64,000 nt of DNA from Tahibacter soli (lineage in GTDB: Bacteria; Pseudomonadota; Gammaproteobacteria; Xanthomonadales; Rhodanobacteraceae). The notes under the pieces are model-generated. The model searched no databases, was not told the DNA's origin, and was given only the letters and a program-made list of their open reading frames with translations. The DNA lies in assembly GCF_025717065.2 (NCBI RefSeq), contig NZ_JAOVZO020000020.1, positions 806,001 to 870,000 of the forward strand, written 5' to 3'. Shown here piece after piece: positions 53,129 to 61,888 of this stretch. A program made the translations under genes and the position numbers. The first letter of the stretch is position 1, and each line of letters begins with the position of its first letter.

Positions 53129-54952
53129 ATGACCCCGTATCGCTGCGAAAAACCTCGTCGACGGCGGTACGCGCTGCTTTTCGCCGCGGCTACGCTCGCT
53201 CTGCTGCAAGGCTGTGCGACAGTCTCGACGACGGCAGATCGCGCCCCCGCGCGCAACGTCGCCGCGTTCGCGAAACTCTACGGCGTCGTGCGCTATTTCT
53301 ACCCCGGCGACGCGGCCCGGACGATCGACTGGGAGCGCTTCGCCGTCGCCGGCGTTGCGCAGGCGAGTGCGTCGAAATCGTCCGACGAACTCCTGCGAGC
53401 GCTGCGTACGTTGTTCGCACCCATCGCTCCTCACGTACAGATTCTCGCGATCGAAGACGCGTTCGCGGACGGCACTCCCGATCGCGGCGAACAACGTGTC
53501 GCGTGGCTGCACCGCGGACTCGGCGTGGACGTCTACCGCCAGCCTGAAGCCACCTATCTGAGCCTGCGCATCGGCCGCGCGCCACCGGACGACGCGGCGG
53601 CGCAGGCTCGCGACCTGATCGAACGGTTCCCGCAAGCCGTCGCCGCCGCGACGCAACCCGATCGCGTTGCCGCGTTCGAGCTGGGTGAGGGACTCAAGGC
53701 ACGCGTGCCGTTGTCGCTGTCCGCCACCGAGGCGGCAACACCAGAAGACGCCGAGGCCGTCGACGCGTTGCGCGAGCGGCTGCGAGCGACGGATCTCGAC
53801 GCTTCGCTGACGGCCGTACGAGCCGCCGATGTCGTGGTCATCTGGAACGTATTGCGGCACTTCTATCCGTACTGGCAAGAAACCCGCGTCGACTGGGACG
53901 CGGTCCTGGAACCGGCCATCGCCGAAGCCTTCACCGATGGCGAGCGCGCAGCGCACAAGAAGACACTCAAACGACTCGTCGCACGGATCGTCGACGGACA
54001 CGGCCAGGTCGACGACACCGTGCTGCGCGGCCGGCGACGCTGGCTGCCGATCGGCGTTGCGCCGGCCGGCGGCGACTTCGTCGTCAATGCAAGCGGGATT
54101 CCCGAGCGTGTCGCCGTCGGCGACGTGGTGAGGCGTATCGACGGCATCGATGCGCACCGCTGGTTCGCCGACACGCGAGCGCAGATTTCCGGCTCCGCGC
54201 AATGGAAAGCATGGATGGCCGCCGACACGTTCGCGACGGGCGAGGAGAACGCGAGCGTGACGCTGCAACTCGACGGCGTGCACGGCGAGCATGAAGTCGT
54301 TCTCGCCTTCGACCGTCCCTCGCCGGCCGCGGAAAAGCGACCGCCCCCGATCGCCGAAATCGCGTCCGGCGTCTGGTATGTCGATCTCGAACGCGCATCG
54401 ATGTCCGACGTAACCCCGAAGCTGACCGCTCTGGCGCAGGCGAAGGCGACGATTTTCGACCTGCGCGGCTATCCGACGGATGCGGGGTTCGGTGTATTGC
54501 CTCATCTGATCGACGCGCCGGAGCGCGACCGCTGGATGCGGACGCCGATCCGCATTGCGCCGTACGACGAACCGGTCGCGTTCGAGCGATACGGCTGGGA
54601 TCTCGACCCGAAACCGCCGCATTTCGCCGGCAGGCGCTACGTATTGCAGGACGGCCGCGCCTTGAGCTACGCCGAATCGGTGCTCGGTTATTTCACCGAC
54701 CTCAAGCTTGCGACGACCATCGGCGCCGCCAGCGCCGGCGCCAATGGCAATGTAAACATGTTCACCACACCCGGCGGATTCACCGTTCGATTCACGGGCA
54801 TGCGGGTAACGTGGCACGATGGCATCGGCAGTCTGCACGGCATCGGTATCGCGCCGGACATCGCGGTCGAGCAAACGGCACAGGCATGGCGTGAAGGTCG
54901 AGACCTTGCGCTCGAGCGCGCATTGGCGCTGGCTGCGCGTGAGGGACGCTGA
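53129..54952 (+). CDS. S41 family peptidase lipoprotein
   Basis: 607 residues. A basic N-terminus (KPRRRRYALLF) and lipobox LLQGC (Cys 29) predict a lipoprotein. N-terminal helical part, a PDZ-like middle (residues 305-400; VNASGIPERVAVGDVVRRID) and a tail-specific-protease-like C-terminal domain: DLRGYPTDAG, LQDGRALSYAESVLGYF (Ser nucleophile) and GAASAGANGNVNMFTTPGG. Cleaves C-terminal regions or tricorn-like peptides. Ends 13 bases before the convergent RiPP-like gene. ATG at 53129 is used because the upstream in-frame ATG at 53021 has no signal peptide before it. Confidence 0.88.
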   Translation: MTPYRCEKPRRRRYALLFAAATLALLQGCATVSTTADRAPARNVAAFAKLYGVVRYFYPGDAARTIDWERFAVAGVAQASASKSSDELLRALRTLFAPIAPHVQILAIEDAFADGTPDRGEQRVAWLHRGLGVDVYRQPEATYLSLRIGRAPPDDAAAQARDLIERFPQAVAAATQPDRVAAFELGEGLKARVPLSLSATEAATPEDAEAVDALRERLRATDLDASLTAVRAADVVVIWNVLRHFYPYWQETRVDWDAVLEPAIAEAFTDGERAAHKKTLKRLVARIVDGHGQVDDTVLRGRRRWLPIGVAPAGGDFVVNASGIPERVAVGDVVRRIDGIDAHRWFADTRAQISGSAQWKAWMAADTFATGEENASVTLQLDGVHGEHEVVLAFDRPSPAAEKRPPPIAEIASGVWYVDLERASMSDVTPKLTALAQAKATIFDLRGYPTDAGFGVLPHLIDAPERDRWMRTPIRIAPYDEPVAFERYGWDLDPKPPHFAGRRYVLQDGRALSYAESVLGYFTDLKLATTIGAASAGANGNVNMFTTPGGFTVRFTGMRVTWHDGIGSLHGIGIAPDIAVEQTAQAWREGRDLALERALALAAREGR

Positions 54953-54965
54953 TACGTTGCCGAAC

Positions 54966-55259
54966 TCAAGGCGTCGTTGTCGCCGTTCCCGTCGTGTCGG
55001 TGAGCGTAGGGCAGCCGGTTGTCCACGCGCAACGCTCGCTCGGCCTGCATCGAACGGTTTCGCCGGCACAGCGATTCGTCGGGAAATTACACGCCTCCGA
55101 ACCTGGGTTGCATCGCCTCGTAACGCAAGTAAAGAAATCTCCCGGGTTCGCCGACTGGCAGCCGACACTGGCGCCGCCAACCTGTGCCGCTTCCGGCGAA
55201 GTCAATTCTCTGAGTACCGACTTATCAAGAACGATCTTCTTCCCTCGCAGCTTCGACAT
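54966..55259 (-). CDS. Orphan RiPP-like precursor: cysteine-rich peptide with lanthipeptide-type leader
   Basis: 97 residues. The leader KKIVLDKSVLRELTSPEAAQ ends in VGG (residues 27-29), which matches the L-x-K-x-x-L-R-x-L ... V-x-GG pattern of class I lanthipeptide-type leaders cut after GG. The core has eight cysteines (34, 45, 50, 57, 64, 71, 77, 83), the last five spaced 7, 7, 6, 6, with a threonine-rich tail TDTTGTATTTP. A GGAGG site 8 bases ahead fixes the start at 55259. No LanB/LanC, LanM, radical SAM, YcaO or peptidase-exporter gene is in the window. Convergent with the S41 peptidase gene. Surrounding 55275-55394 is AT-richer than average. A RiPP is likely; the modification type is open. 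Confidence 0.68.
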   Translation of the reverse strand: MSKLRGKKIVLDKSVLRELTSPEAAQVGGASVGCQSANPGDFFTCVTRRCNPGSEACNFPTNRCAGETVRCRPSERCAWTTGCPTLTDTTGTATTTP

Positions 55260-55394
55260 GACACGACCCTCCATTGACCTTCTTCGATCGTGCAGAAGAT
55301 CGATCGTGGAGCGCCACTGCGCTGTCCACCCAAATTACCTATTGCTACAAATATTTTCCGTGGATCCTGGTACGCACGCTTGAGTTTGACAGCG

Positions 55395-57806
55395 TCAATC
55401 GAACCGATACCGCACCCGCCCGTAGTAGTACGCGCCGTTGAGCCCGATCGGCGAAATCACGTCATACGGAAAATTGCCCGCGTAGCTGATGTCCGGAATC
55501 GAGCGGTCCGGATACTGGTCGGTGAGGTTGTAGCCGCCGAGCGCGAGCGACAGCGACGGCGTCAGGCGGCGTTCGACTTCGGCGTCGAGCTGCCACTTCG
55601 CCGCGTACGTCTGGCGCGGTTCGAAACCGCCGCCGAAGTTGAACACGCGCGTCGTCGAGCCCTGTCGCGTCACGCGGCCGAGCAGCGAGAAGTCCTCGCC
55701 GTCCCACTTCGTCGTGACGAACGCGCGCTGCCGCGGCGCCGCGTCGGTCAGCGTGTTGCGCTCCTCGACGCCGAACAGCACGTTGTCGGCGCCGAGTTCG
55801 GTCAGCTCGCGCGGCGTCGGCCTCACTTTGCGGATCTTCGTGTCGGCATAGCTGTACGCGCCGGTCGCCGTGAACGTGCCGCCCGCGAGCGGCGCGCGCC
55901 AGTTCGTCACGAGTTCGGCGCCGCGCGTGCGCGTGTCGACCGCGTTCGTGAAGAAGCTCGCGCTCTGCACGCCCGCCACGCCGAAGCGCTGCTCGATGAA
56001 CGCTTCGAGCGCATCGCCCGTGATGCGTTCGGACAACGTCACGCGATCGTCGACGTCGATGCGGAACAGGTCGAGCGACACGTCGAATGCGTCGGTGACC
56101 TGCGCCGTGAATCCGAAACTGACGTTCGTCGACTTCTCCGCATCGAGCGGTTTCGCGCCGAGCGCACGCGCGATCGGGTTGTTGACCGACAGCAGGCGCC
56201 CTGTCGTCAGCACGCCGTCGGCGCCGTAGCCCGTCGTCGTCGATTCGAAGCCGACCTGCGACAGCGACGGCGCGCGGAAGCTGTTCGATACCGCGCCGCG
56301 GAACGCGTAGCCCGGCGCGAACTCCCAGCGCGCACTGGCCTTGCCGGTCAGCTCGCCGCCGAAGTCGTCGTAGTGTTCGTAGCGCGCGGCGACGTCGACG
56401 AACACCTGCGCGCCGAGGTTGCCGGCGAAGTCCGCATACGCGCCGAACACGTCGCGCGCGAGATCGGCCGCGTCCTGCGGCGTCAGCCCGCCGCCGGCCT
56501 GCGCGCCGGTCGGCGCGCCGATCACCGGACCGACCGCGTACGACGCCGGGTCGCCGGGCTGCGTCTCGAACGATTCGCGGCGCGCCTCGCCGCCGAGCGC
56601 CAATGTGAAACTGTTGCCGATTCCACGAATGAAATCGAGATTCGCGAGCGTCTGCCGGTTGCCGTATTCGCCGACCTTGAACCGCGTGGGGCTCGCCGCG
56701 CCGAGCGACACGTTGAGCGAGTTGCGCAGGCGATACTCGAAATCGTTGCGGCCGTGCGTGAGGCTCGCGTCGACGTCCCATTCGCCCGCGCGCCCGCGCA
56801 CGCCGCCGGTCGCCGAAAGATCGCGGTTGCTGCCGAGCGAATCGGGCCGATAGCCGTTCGGGTAGATCGCCGGTACGTTCGCGCTCGAGTCGGGATAGCG
56901 AAAATAGTTCGCGCCGATCGAGTGCCGCGCGTTGAGCGTCGCGAACGCGTAGCCGGTCCACGCCGGCGAGAACGGCACTTCGGCGTTGATCCACGCGTTG
57001 TAGTTTTCGGTTTCCGGATCGCCGGCGCGGTAGTTGCGTTTGCCGCGCAGCGCGACGTTTTCCGGCGAGTCGTTTTCCCACGGCGGCAGTTCGTCGTAGC
57101 CGGCGCGATGGGTCGCGGCGCGGCGGTCGAGTTCGACGCCGAAGCGCGCGAAGCCGCCGTCGCCGAGCTTCGTGCCGAACTTCGCGCTCGCGAACGCGCC
57201 CTGCCCGTCGGTCAGCGTGTCGCCGGTCGGATCGAAATCGGTGTGGTACGCGCCGTAGTTCGCGGTCACTTCGCCGCCGTGGTCGGCGTCGTCGAGAATG
57301 ATGTTGATCACGCCGGCGATCGCGTCCGAGCCGTACTGCGCACCGGCGCCGTCGCGCAGCACTTCGATGCGCTTGATCGCGCTGATCGGTATCGAATTGA
57401 AATCGACCGGCGTCGTGCCCTTGCCGATCTTGGTATCGGTGTTGACGAGCGCGGTGGTGTGGCGGCGCTTGCCGTTGACGAGTACGAGCACCTGGTCGGG
57501 GCTCATGCCGCGCAGTTGCGCCGCGCGCACGTGGTCCGAGCCGCCGGAATTGGACTGGCGCGGAAAGTTGAACGACGGCAGCAGCACGGCCAGCGCCTGG
57601 CCGAGTTCGCCGTTGATCGCGCCGGCGGCGCGCAGATCGTCGGCCGTGAGCACGTCGACCGGCACCGGCGAATCGAGCACTGTGCGGTCTTTCGCGCGCG
57701 TGCCGGTGACGATGACCTGGTCGAGCGTCGACTCGGGCGTGTCGGCGGCGAAGGCCGGCGCGGCGAGAGATGCGGCAATGGCCGCGGCAAGCGAAAAGCG
57801 GTGCAT
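55395..57806 (-). CDS. TonB-dependent receptor
   Basis: 803 residues: signal peptide to about residue 21, plug with TLDQVIVTGTRAKDRTVLDS, then MSPDQVLVLVNGKRRHTTAL and RIEVLRDGAGAQYGSDAIAG (the usual plug motifs), and a beta-barrel ending in YYYGRVRYRF. No TonB box is certain. Transports an unknown ligand into the periplasm. Neighbour genes do not name the ligand. Confidence 0.93.
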   Translation of the reverse strand: MHRFSLAAAIAASLAAPAFAADTPESTLDQVIVTGTRAKDRTVLDSPVPVDVLTADDLRAAGAINGELGQALAVLLPSFNFPRQSNSGGSDHVRAAQLRGMSPDQVLVLVNGKRRHTTALVNTDTKIGKGTTPVDFNSIPISAIKRIEVLRDGAGAQYGSDAIAGVINIILDDADHGGEVTANYGAYHTDFDPTGDTLTDGQGAFASAKFGTKLGDGGFARFGVELDRRAATHRAGYDELPPWENDSPENVALRGKRNYRAGDPETENYNAWINAEVPFSPAWTGYAFATLNARHSIGANYFRYPDSSANVPAIYPNGYRPDSLGSNRDLSATGGVRGRAGEWDVDASLTHGRNDFEYRLRNSLNVSLGAASPTRFKVGEYGNRQTLANLDFIRGIGNSFTLALGGEARRESFETQPGDPASYAVGPVIGAPTGAQAGGGLTPQDAADLARDVFGAYADFAGNLGAQVFVDVAARYEHYDDFGGELTGKASARWEFAPGYAFRGAVSNSFRAPSLSQVGFESTTTGYGADGVLTTGRLLSVNNPIARALGAKPLDAEKSTNVSFGFTAQVTDAFDVSLDLFRIDVDDRVTLSERITGDALEAFIEQRFGVAGVQSASFFTNAVDTRTRGAELVTNWRAPLAGGTFTATGAYSYADTKIRKVRPTPRELTELGADNVLFGVEERNTLTDAAPRQRAFVTTKWDGEDFSLLGRVTRQGSTTRVFNFGGGFEPRQTYAAKWQLDAEVERRLTPSLSLALGGYNLTDQYPDRSIPDISYAGNFPYDVISPIGLNGAYYYGRVRYRFD

Positions 57807-57988
57807 GATGGCCCCCGGGTCATGAGTTCGGAAATATCGACATGGCGCGAACTCCTTGCCCGCGACGATGCCGGCCGCTCGAACGGCGGCGCTTTCGATT
57901 AGGATCGGGGCGAACGGTTTGGACGTCCATACGGAAGGCAGGGGTTTGCTCATGACGATTCGGTTGTCGCTTATAAGCGCGTTCTTTT

Positions 57989-58151
57989 GCTCGCCATCCC
58001 AGCGAAAGCTGGGATCCAGCCTTTCGGGCGTCGGAAGCACCGGCTGGATGACTCGCTGCTTCCGCAGCTCGCCCTTCGGGCCATTCGCTACGCGAATGTT
58101 CGCTTCGGCGTCCTGCCTCCGCAGTCCAGCTTTCGCTGGAATGACGAGCAA
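57989..58151. repeat. Mirror-arm repeat composite overlapping the DUF3574 start
   Basis: GCTCGCCATCCCAGC-GAAA-GCTGGGATCCAGC at 57989-58021 and GTCCAGC-TTTC-GCTGGAATGACGAGC ending at 58149. The centre (58022-58125) has shorter inverted repeats such as ATTCGCTACGCGAAT. The last bases ATGACGAGCAA supply the apparent start codon of the DUF3574 gene. Confidence 0.75.
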
Positions 58152-58593
58152 GAGCGTCGCCGCATTGATGTTCGTCGCCGTGCTGACCGCATGTACGACA
58201 AACGCGCAACGCCCAGCCACCACCGCCACCTTCTCCGGCGACCCAGCCCACCCCGCCGAGACCGCCGGCTGGGTCCGCACCGAGCTGTACTTCGGCACCG
58301 GCCCCGCGGACGACGCGAACGCCGGCGTCGGCGAAGCGCAGTGGCGCGAATTTCTCGATGCCGAAGTCTCCACACGCTTCCCCGACGGTCTTTCGGTCAG
58401 CGACATCTACGGCCAGTGGCGCGACAAAGGGGCCGTCAAACCCGAGCGCCTGCGCTCGAAGGTGCTGATCCTGCTCTACCCCGACAAGCCCGAGCAACGC
58501 GCCGCGATCGACGCGATCCGCGCCGCGTGGAAAAAGCGTTCGGGCGACGACTCGGTGCTGCGCGTGACGCAGCCGGCCGACGTGTCGTTCTAG
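58141..58593 (+). CDS. DUF3574 lipoprotein
   Basis: 150 residues from the ATG at 58141. VAALMFVAVLTACTTNA is a lipoprotein signal (Cys 18). The body WVRTELYFGTGPADDA, FLDAEVSTRFPDGLSVSDIY, GQWRDKGAVKPERLRSKVLI matches DUF3574. The start codon comes from the repeat's ATGACGAG end and lacks a ribosome site; ATG at 58168 would cut the signal peptide. NCS2 gene follows 10 bases later on the same strand. Confidence 0.85.
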   Translation: MTSKSVAALMFVAVLTACTTNAQRPATTATFSGDPAHPAETAGWVRTELYFGTGPADDANAGVGEAQWREFLDAEVSTRFPDGLSVSDIYGQWRDKGAVKPERLRSKVLILLYPDKPEQRAAIDAIRAAWKKRSGDDSVLRVTQPADVSF

Positions 58594-58603
58594 GCCGCGC
58601 ACG

Positions 58604-60187
58604 ATGACCACGACAGCACACCCGCGCCGCATCGTCGCCGGCGACGTCAACGGCCTGTTCGGCCTCGTCGTCGACAATCTTTCCATTCTCGCTTTTGTCG
58701 CCACCGCGCTCGTCGGCTTCTTCGGCTTTCCGGCCGAAGTGCTGTTCACGCACATGTTTCCCGGCAGCGCGCTCGGCGTGCTCGTCGGCAATCTCATCTA
58801 CACGCGCATGGCGCGCTCGCTCGCGCGGCGCACCGGCCGCGACGACGTCACCGCGATGCCGCTCGGCCTCGACGCGCCGACGTCCATCGGCATGGCGCTG
58901 CTCGTGCTCGGCCCCGCGTTCGTGAAGTTCAAGCAGGGCGGCATGGACGAACACGCCGCCGCGATCGCCACGTGGCACCTCGGCATGGCCGCGCTCGTCG
59001 TCATGGGCGTGTTGAAATTCGTGCTGTCGTTTTTCGGCGACGCGGTGCAGCGCGCCGTGCCGCGCGCGGGCCTGCTCGGCTCGATCGCCGGCATCGCGCT
59101 CGTACTGATGGGCTTCTTTCCGCTCGTGGAAATCCTGCGCCACCCGATCGTCGGTCTCGCCGGCCTCGGCATCGTGTTCTATGCGCTGATCGCGCGCGGA
59201 CGTCTGCCGGGGAACCTGCCCGGCGTGCTCGTCGCGATCGTCGTGGGTGCCGCGCTGTACTACGGGCTCGGCGCCGCGGGCCTCGGTGCGCCGGGCTTCC
59301 ACGCGCCGGCCGCGCCGACGTGGCGCTTCGCGCTGCCCTGGCCGAACCTCGGCTTCGTCGACGGCCTGCCGCTCGTGGTGCCGTATCTGCCGCTCGTGCT
59401 GCCGTTCGGCCTGCTGATGGTGATCGGCGGCATCAACGTGACCGAAAGCGCGCGCGCGGCCGGCGACGACTATTCCACGCGCGACATTCTGCTGACAGAA
59501 GCGTTTTCGACGCTCGTCGCGGGCGTCTGCGGCGGCGTGGTGCAGACCACGCCGTACATCGGCCAGCCCGCCTACAAGGCGATGGGCGCGCGCACCGCGT
59601 ATACGTGGCTCACCGGCGTCGTCATCGGCCTTGGCGGCGTGTTCGGCTATCTGTCGAACCTGATCGAGCTCCTGCCGCTGCCGGTGCTCGCACCGATCCT
59701 CGTCTACGTCGCGATCACGATCACCACGCAGGCGTTCGAGGCGACGCCGCAGCGCCACTACGCGGCCGTCGTATTCGCGTTCTTTCCGGCGGTCGCGCGC
59801 ATGGTCGCGATCAAGCTCGGCGACCCCGGCGTGGTTCCGCCCGACCGTTTCGCCGAGCTGTTCGCCAGGGCCGACCACGGCCTGCCGGAACTCGCGACCA
59901 TCGTCGTGCTCGGCAACGGTTTCATCATCACGTCGATGATCTGGGCCGGCTACGCCGCGGCGCTGATCGACGGCAGGCTGCCGCGCGCCGCGGTATTTCT
60001 CGCGGCCGGCGGCGTGCTGACCCTGTTCGGGCTGATCCACTCGGTCGATCCGAACGGGGCGCTGTACCTGCCGTGGAACCTCTCCGGGCTCGGCGCGACG
60101 CTCGCGGGGCAGTTCGCCGCGGCCTACGGCGTGCTTGCGCTGCTGACGCTCGCGCTGACGCCGTTCAACCGGGAGACGAAAGGCTGA
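58604..60187 (+). CDS. NCS2/AzgA-like permease
   Basis: 527 residues, about 12 or more membrane spans. GDVNGLFGLVVDNLSILAFV, RDDVTAMPLGLDAPTSIGMA and FSTLVAGVCGGVVQTTPYIG are typical of nucleobase/xanthine-uracil permeases, in particular the AzgA-like branch. Substrate not predictable; there is no purine or pyrimidine gene beside it. Same strand and 10 bases after DUF3574. Confidence 0.86.
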   Translation: MTTTAHPRRIVAGDVNGLFGLVVDNLSILAFVATALVGFFGFPAEVLFTHMFPGSALGVLVGNLIYTRMARSLARRTGRDDVTAMPLGLDAPTSIGMALLVLGPAFVKFKQGGMDEHAAAIATWHLGMAALVVMGVLKFVLSFFGDAVQRAVPRAGLLGSIAGIALVLMGFFPLVEILRHPIVGLAGLGIVFYALIARGRLPGNLPGVLVAIVVGAALYYGLGAAGLGAPGFHAPAAPTWRFALPWPNLGFVDGLPLVVPYLPLVLPFGLLMVIGGINVTESARAAGDDYSTRDILLTEAFSTLVAGVCGGVVQTTPYIGQPAYKAMGARTAYTWLTGVVIGLGGVFGYLSNLIELLPLPVLAPILVYVAITITTQAFEATPQRHYAAVVFAFFPAVARMVAIKLGDPGVVPPDRFAELFARADHGLPELATIVVLGNGFIITSMIWAGYAAALIDGRLPRAAVFLAAGGVLTLFGLIHSVDPNGALYLPWNLSGLGATLAGQFAAAYGVLALLTLALTPFNRETKG

Positions 60188-60211
60188 AATCGCCGGACGG
60201 CGCTGCACGGC

Positions 60212-60217
60212 TATAAT
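60212..60217 (+). promoter_or_regulatory. -10 box ahead of ispB
   Basis: An exact TATAAT, 36 bases before the ispB ATG at 60253. A convincing -35 hexamer was not found at 17 bases. Confidence 0.4.
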
Positions 60218-60252
60218 CGGCGAACGAGTTCTTAACCAGGTTCGGTTATCCG

Positions 60253-61257
60253 ATGTCCAGCGTCGCCGCGGCAAAGCCGCAAGGTCCCAGGGATTTCGCA
60301 TCGGTCCAGGCGCTCGCCCGGCCCGACATGGAAGCGGTCGATCAGCTGATCCGCACGCGGCTCGCGTCCGACGTCGTGCTGATCAACCAGATTTCGGCCC
60401 ATATCGTCGGCGGCGGCGGCAAGCGGCTGCGGCCGATGCTGCACCTGCTCGCCGCGCGCGCGGCGGGCTACGCCGGCAAGGATCACGTGCAGCTCGCCGC
60501 GACGATCGAGTTCATCCACACGGCGACGCTGCTGCACGACGACGTCGTCGACGAATCGGACCTGCGGCGCGGCCGCCGCACCGCGAACGCGCTGTGGGGC
60601 AACGCCGCGAGCGTGCTCGTCGGCGATTTTCTGTATTCGCGCTCGTTCCAGCTCATGGTCGAACTCGAGCGCATGCGCGTGATGCAGATTCTCGCCGACA
60701 CCACGAACGCGATCGCCGAAGGCGAAGTGCTGCAGCTGCTCAACATCGGCAACGCCGACGTCGACGAGGCGGCGTACCTGCGCGTGATCGAGCGCAAGAC
60801 CGCGGTGCTGTTCGGCGCCGCCACGCGCCTGGGCGCCGTGCTCGCCGGCCTGCCGCCGGCGCAGGAGGAAGCGCTGTTCCGCTACGGCATGGATCTGGGC
60901 CATGCATTCCAGATCGCCGACGATCTGCTCGACTACGTATCGGACGCCGACACGCTCGGCAAGAACATCGGCGACGACCTCGCCGAAGGCAAGCCGACGC
61001 TGCCCCTGATCTACGCGATCGAGCGCAGCTCGCCCGAACAGGCCGCGAGCCTGCGCCGCGCGCTGGAATCGGGCGGGCTCGATTCGCTCGACAACATCGT
61101 CGCGGCGATCCGCGATTCGGGCGCGCTCGAGCGCACGCGCGACCGCGCGCTCGCCTACGCCGACTCGGCGCGCGCGAGCCTGTCGCTGCTGCCGCCGTCG
61201 ACGGCGCGCGACGCGCTCGAAACGCTGGCGCTGTATTCGGTCGACCGCTCGCACTGA
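60253..61257 (+). CDS. ispB: Octaprenyl diphosphate synthase
   Basis: 334 residues, trans-isoprenyl diphosphate synthase. First aspartate-rich motif HDDVVDESDLRRGRRTAN (DDxxD) near residue 97, second IADDLLDYVSD near 225, GGGGKRLRPML near residue 55. Makes the polyprenyl side chain of ubiquinone. Has its own promoter box. CCCTCTCCC repeats follow. Confidence 0.95.
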   Translation: MSSVAAAKPQGPRDFASVQALARPDMEAVDQLIRTRLASDVVLINQISAHIVGGGGKRLRPMLHLLAARAAGYAGKDHVQLAATIEFIHTATLLHDDVVDESDLRRGRRTANALWGNAASVLVGDFLYSRSFQLMVELERMRVMQILADTTNAIAEGEVLQLLNIGNADVDEAAYLRVIERKTAVLFGAATRLGAVLAGLPPAQEEALFRYGMDLGHAFQIADDLLDYVSDADTLGKNIGDDLAEGKPTLPLIYAIERSSPEQAASLRRALESGGLDSLDNIVAAIRDSGALERTRDRALAYADSARASLSLLPPSTARDALETLALYSVDRSH

Positions 61258-61265
61258 TCGAAAAC

Positions 61266-61404
61266 TCCCTCTCCTCCAAGGCACAGCCTTGGGGGAGAGG
61301 GCTGGGGGTGAGTGGGCGGCGCCGGGAACTTCGTCGAGATCGAGGATGACCCAGGCGTCACCCCCTCACCCTGCCCTCTCCCCAGGCAAAGCCTGGGGAG
61401 AGGG
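61266..61404. repeat. CCCTCTCCC/GGGAGAGGG composite, copy 3
   Basis: Two hairpins, CCCTCTCCTCCAAGGC-ACA-GCCTTGGGGGAGAGGG and CCCTCTCCCCAGGC-AAA-GCCTGGGGAGAGGG, with the recurring centre GGGCGGCGCC...GTCGAGATCGAGGATGACC...GGCGTC. Lies between ispB and the SET-domain gene, in the same strand direction. Confidence 0.75.
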
Positions 61405-61423
61405 TTCAAGCAAAAGGAACAAA

Positions 61424-61888
61424 ATGATTCTTCCCAAATACCACGTCGCGCCGTCGCGCATCCCCGGCGCGGGGCAAGGCCTGTTTCTCGACGAACCCGT
61501 CGCGCGCGGCAAGCTGATCACCGCGCCCGACGCGATTCCGCAGGTCTACCGCTTCGACGAAATCGCCGCGATGCCGAACGCGCAGGAACTCCTGCCCGCG
61601 ACGGTGCGCTGGTTCGAGGACCGCTACACCGTCACGCCGGAATGGCCGGACGAGTGCTACATCAACCACGCGTTCGCGCCGACCGGCCTGTGGCACCTGG
61701 GCTTCGTGTTCGCGCTCGCCGATCTTCCCGCCGGCACCGAGATCACGGTCGACTACCGCCACCTGCTCGCGCCGGGCCAGGAAGAGGATTTCCGCGACTC
61801 GGCGACCGGCGAGGCCATCGTCGGCTACACGTGGCACGAAAGCGTGTCGTCGTCGACCGAACAGCTGCGGGCGATTCTCGCGCCATGA
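61424..61888 (+). CDS. SET domain protein-lysine methyltransferase-like
   Basis: 154 residues: SRIPGAGQGLFLDEPVARGK near the start (SET-N), ECYINHAFAPTG (the NHxC-like motif, here NHAF) and LPAGTEITVDYRHLL (GEELTxDY-like) near the end. It lacks pre-SET and post-SET cysteines. Bacterial SET enzymes modify own proteins or host histones. ATG at 61424 follows an AAAAGGA site. It is joined by ATGA to the HutD gene. Confidence 0.82.
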   Translation: MILPKYHVAPSRIPGAGQGLFLDEPVARGKLITAPDAIPQVYRFDEIAAMPNAQELLPATVRWFEDRYTVTPEWPDECYINHAFAPTGLWHLGFVFALADLPAGTEITVDYRHLLAPGQEEDFRDSATGEAIVGYTWHESVSSSTEQLRAILAP

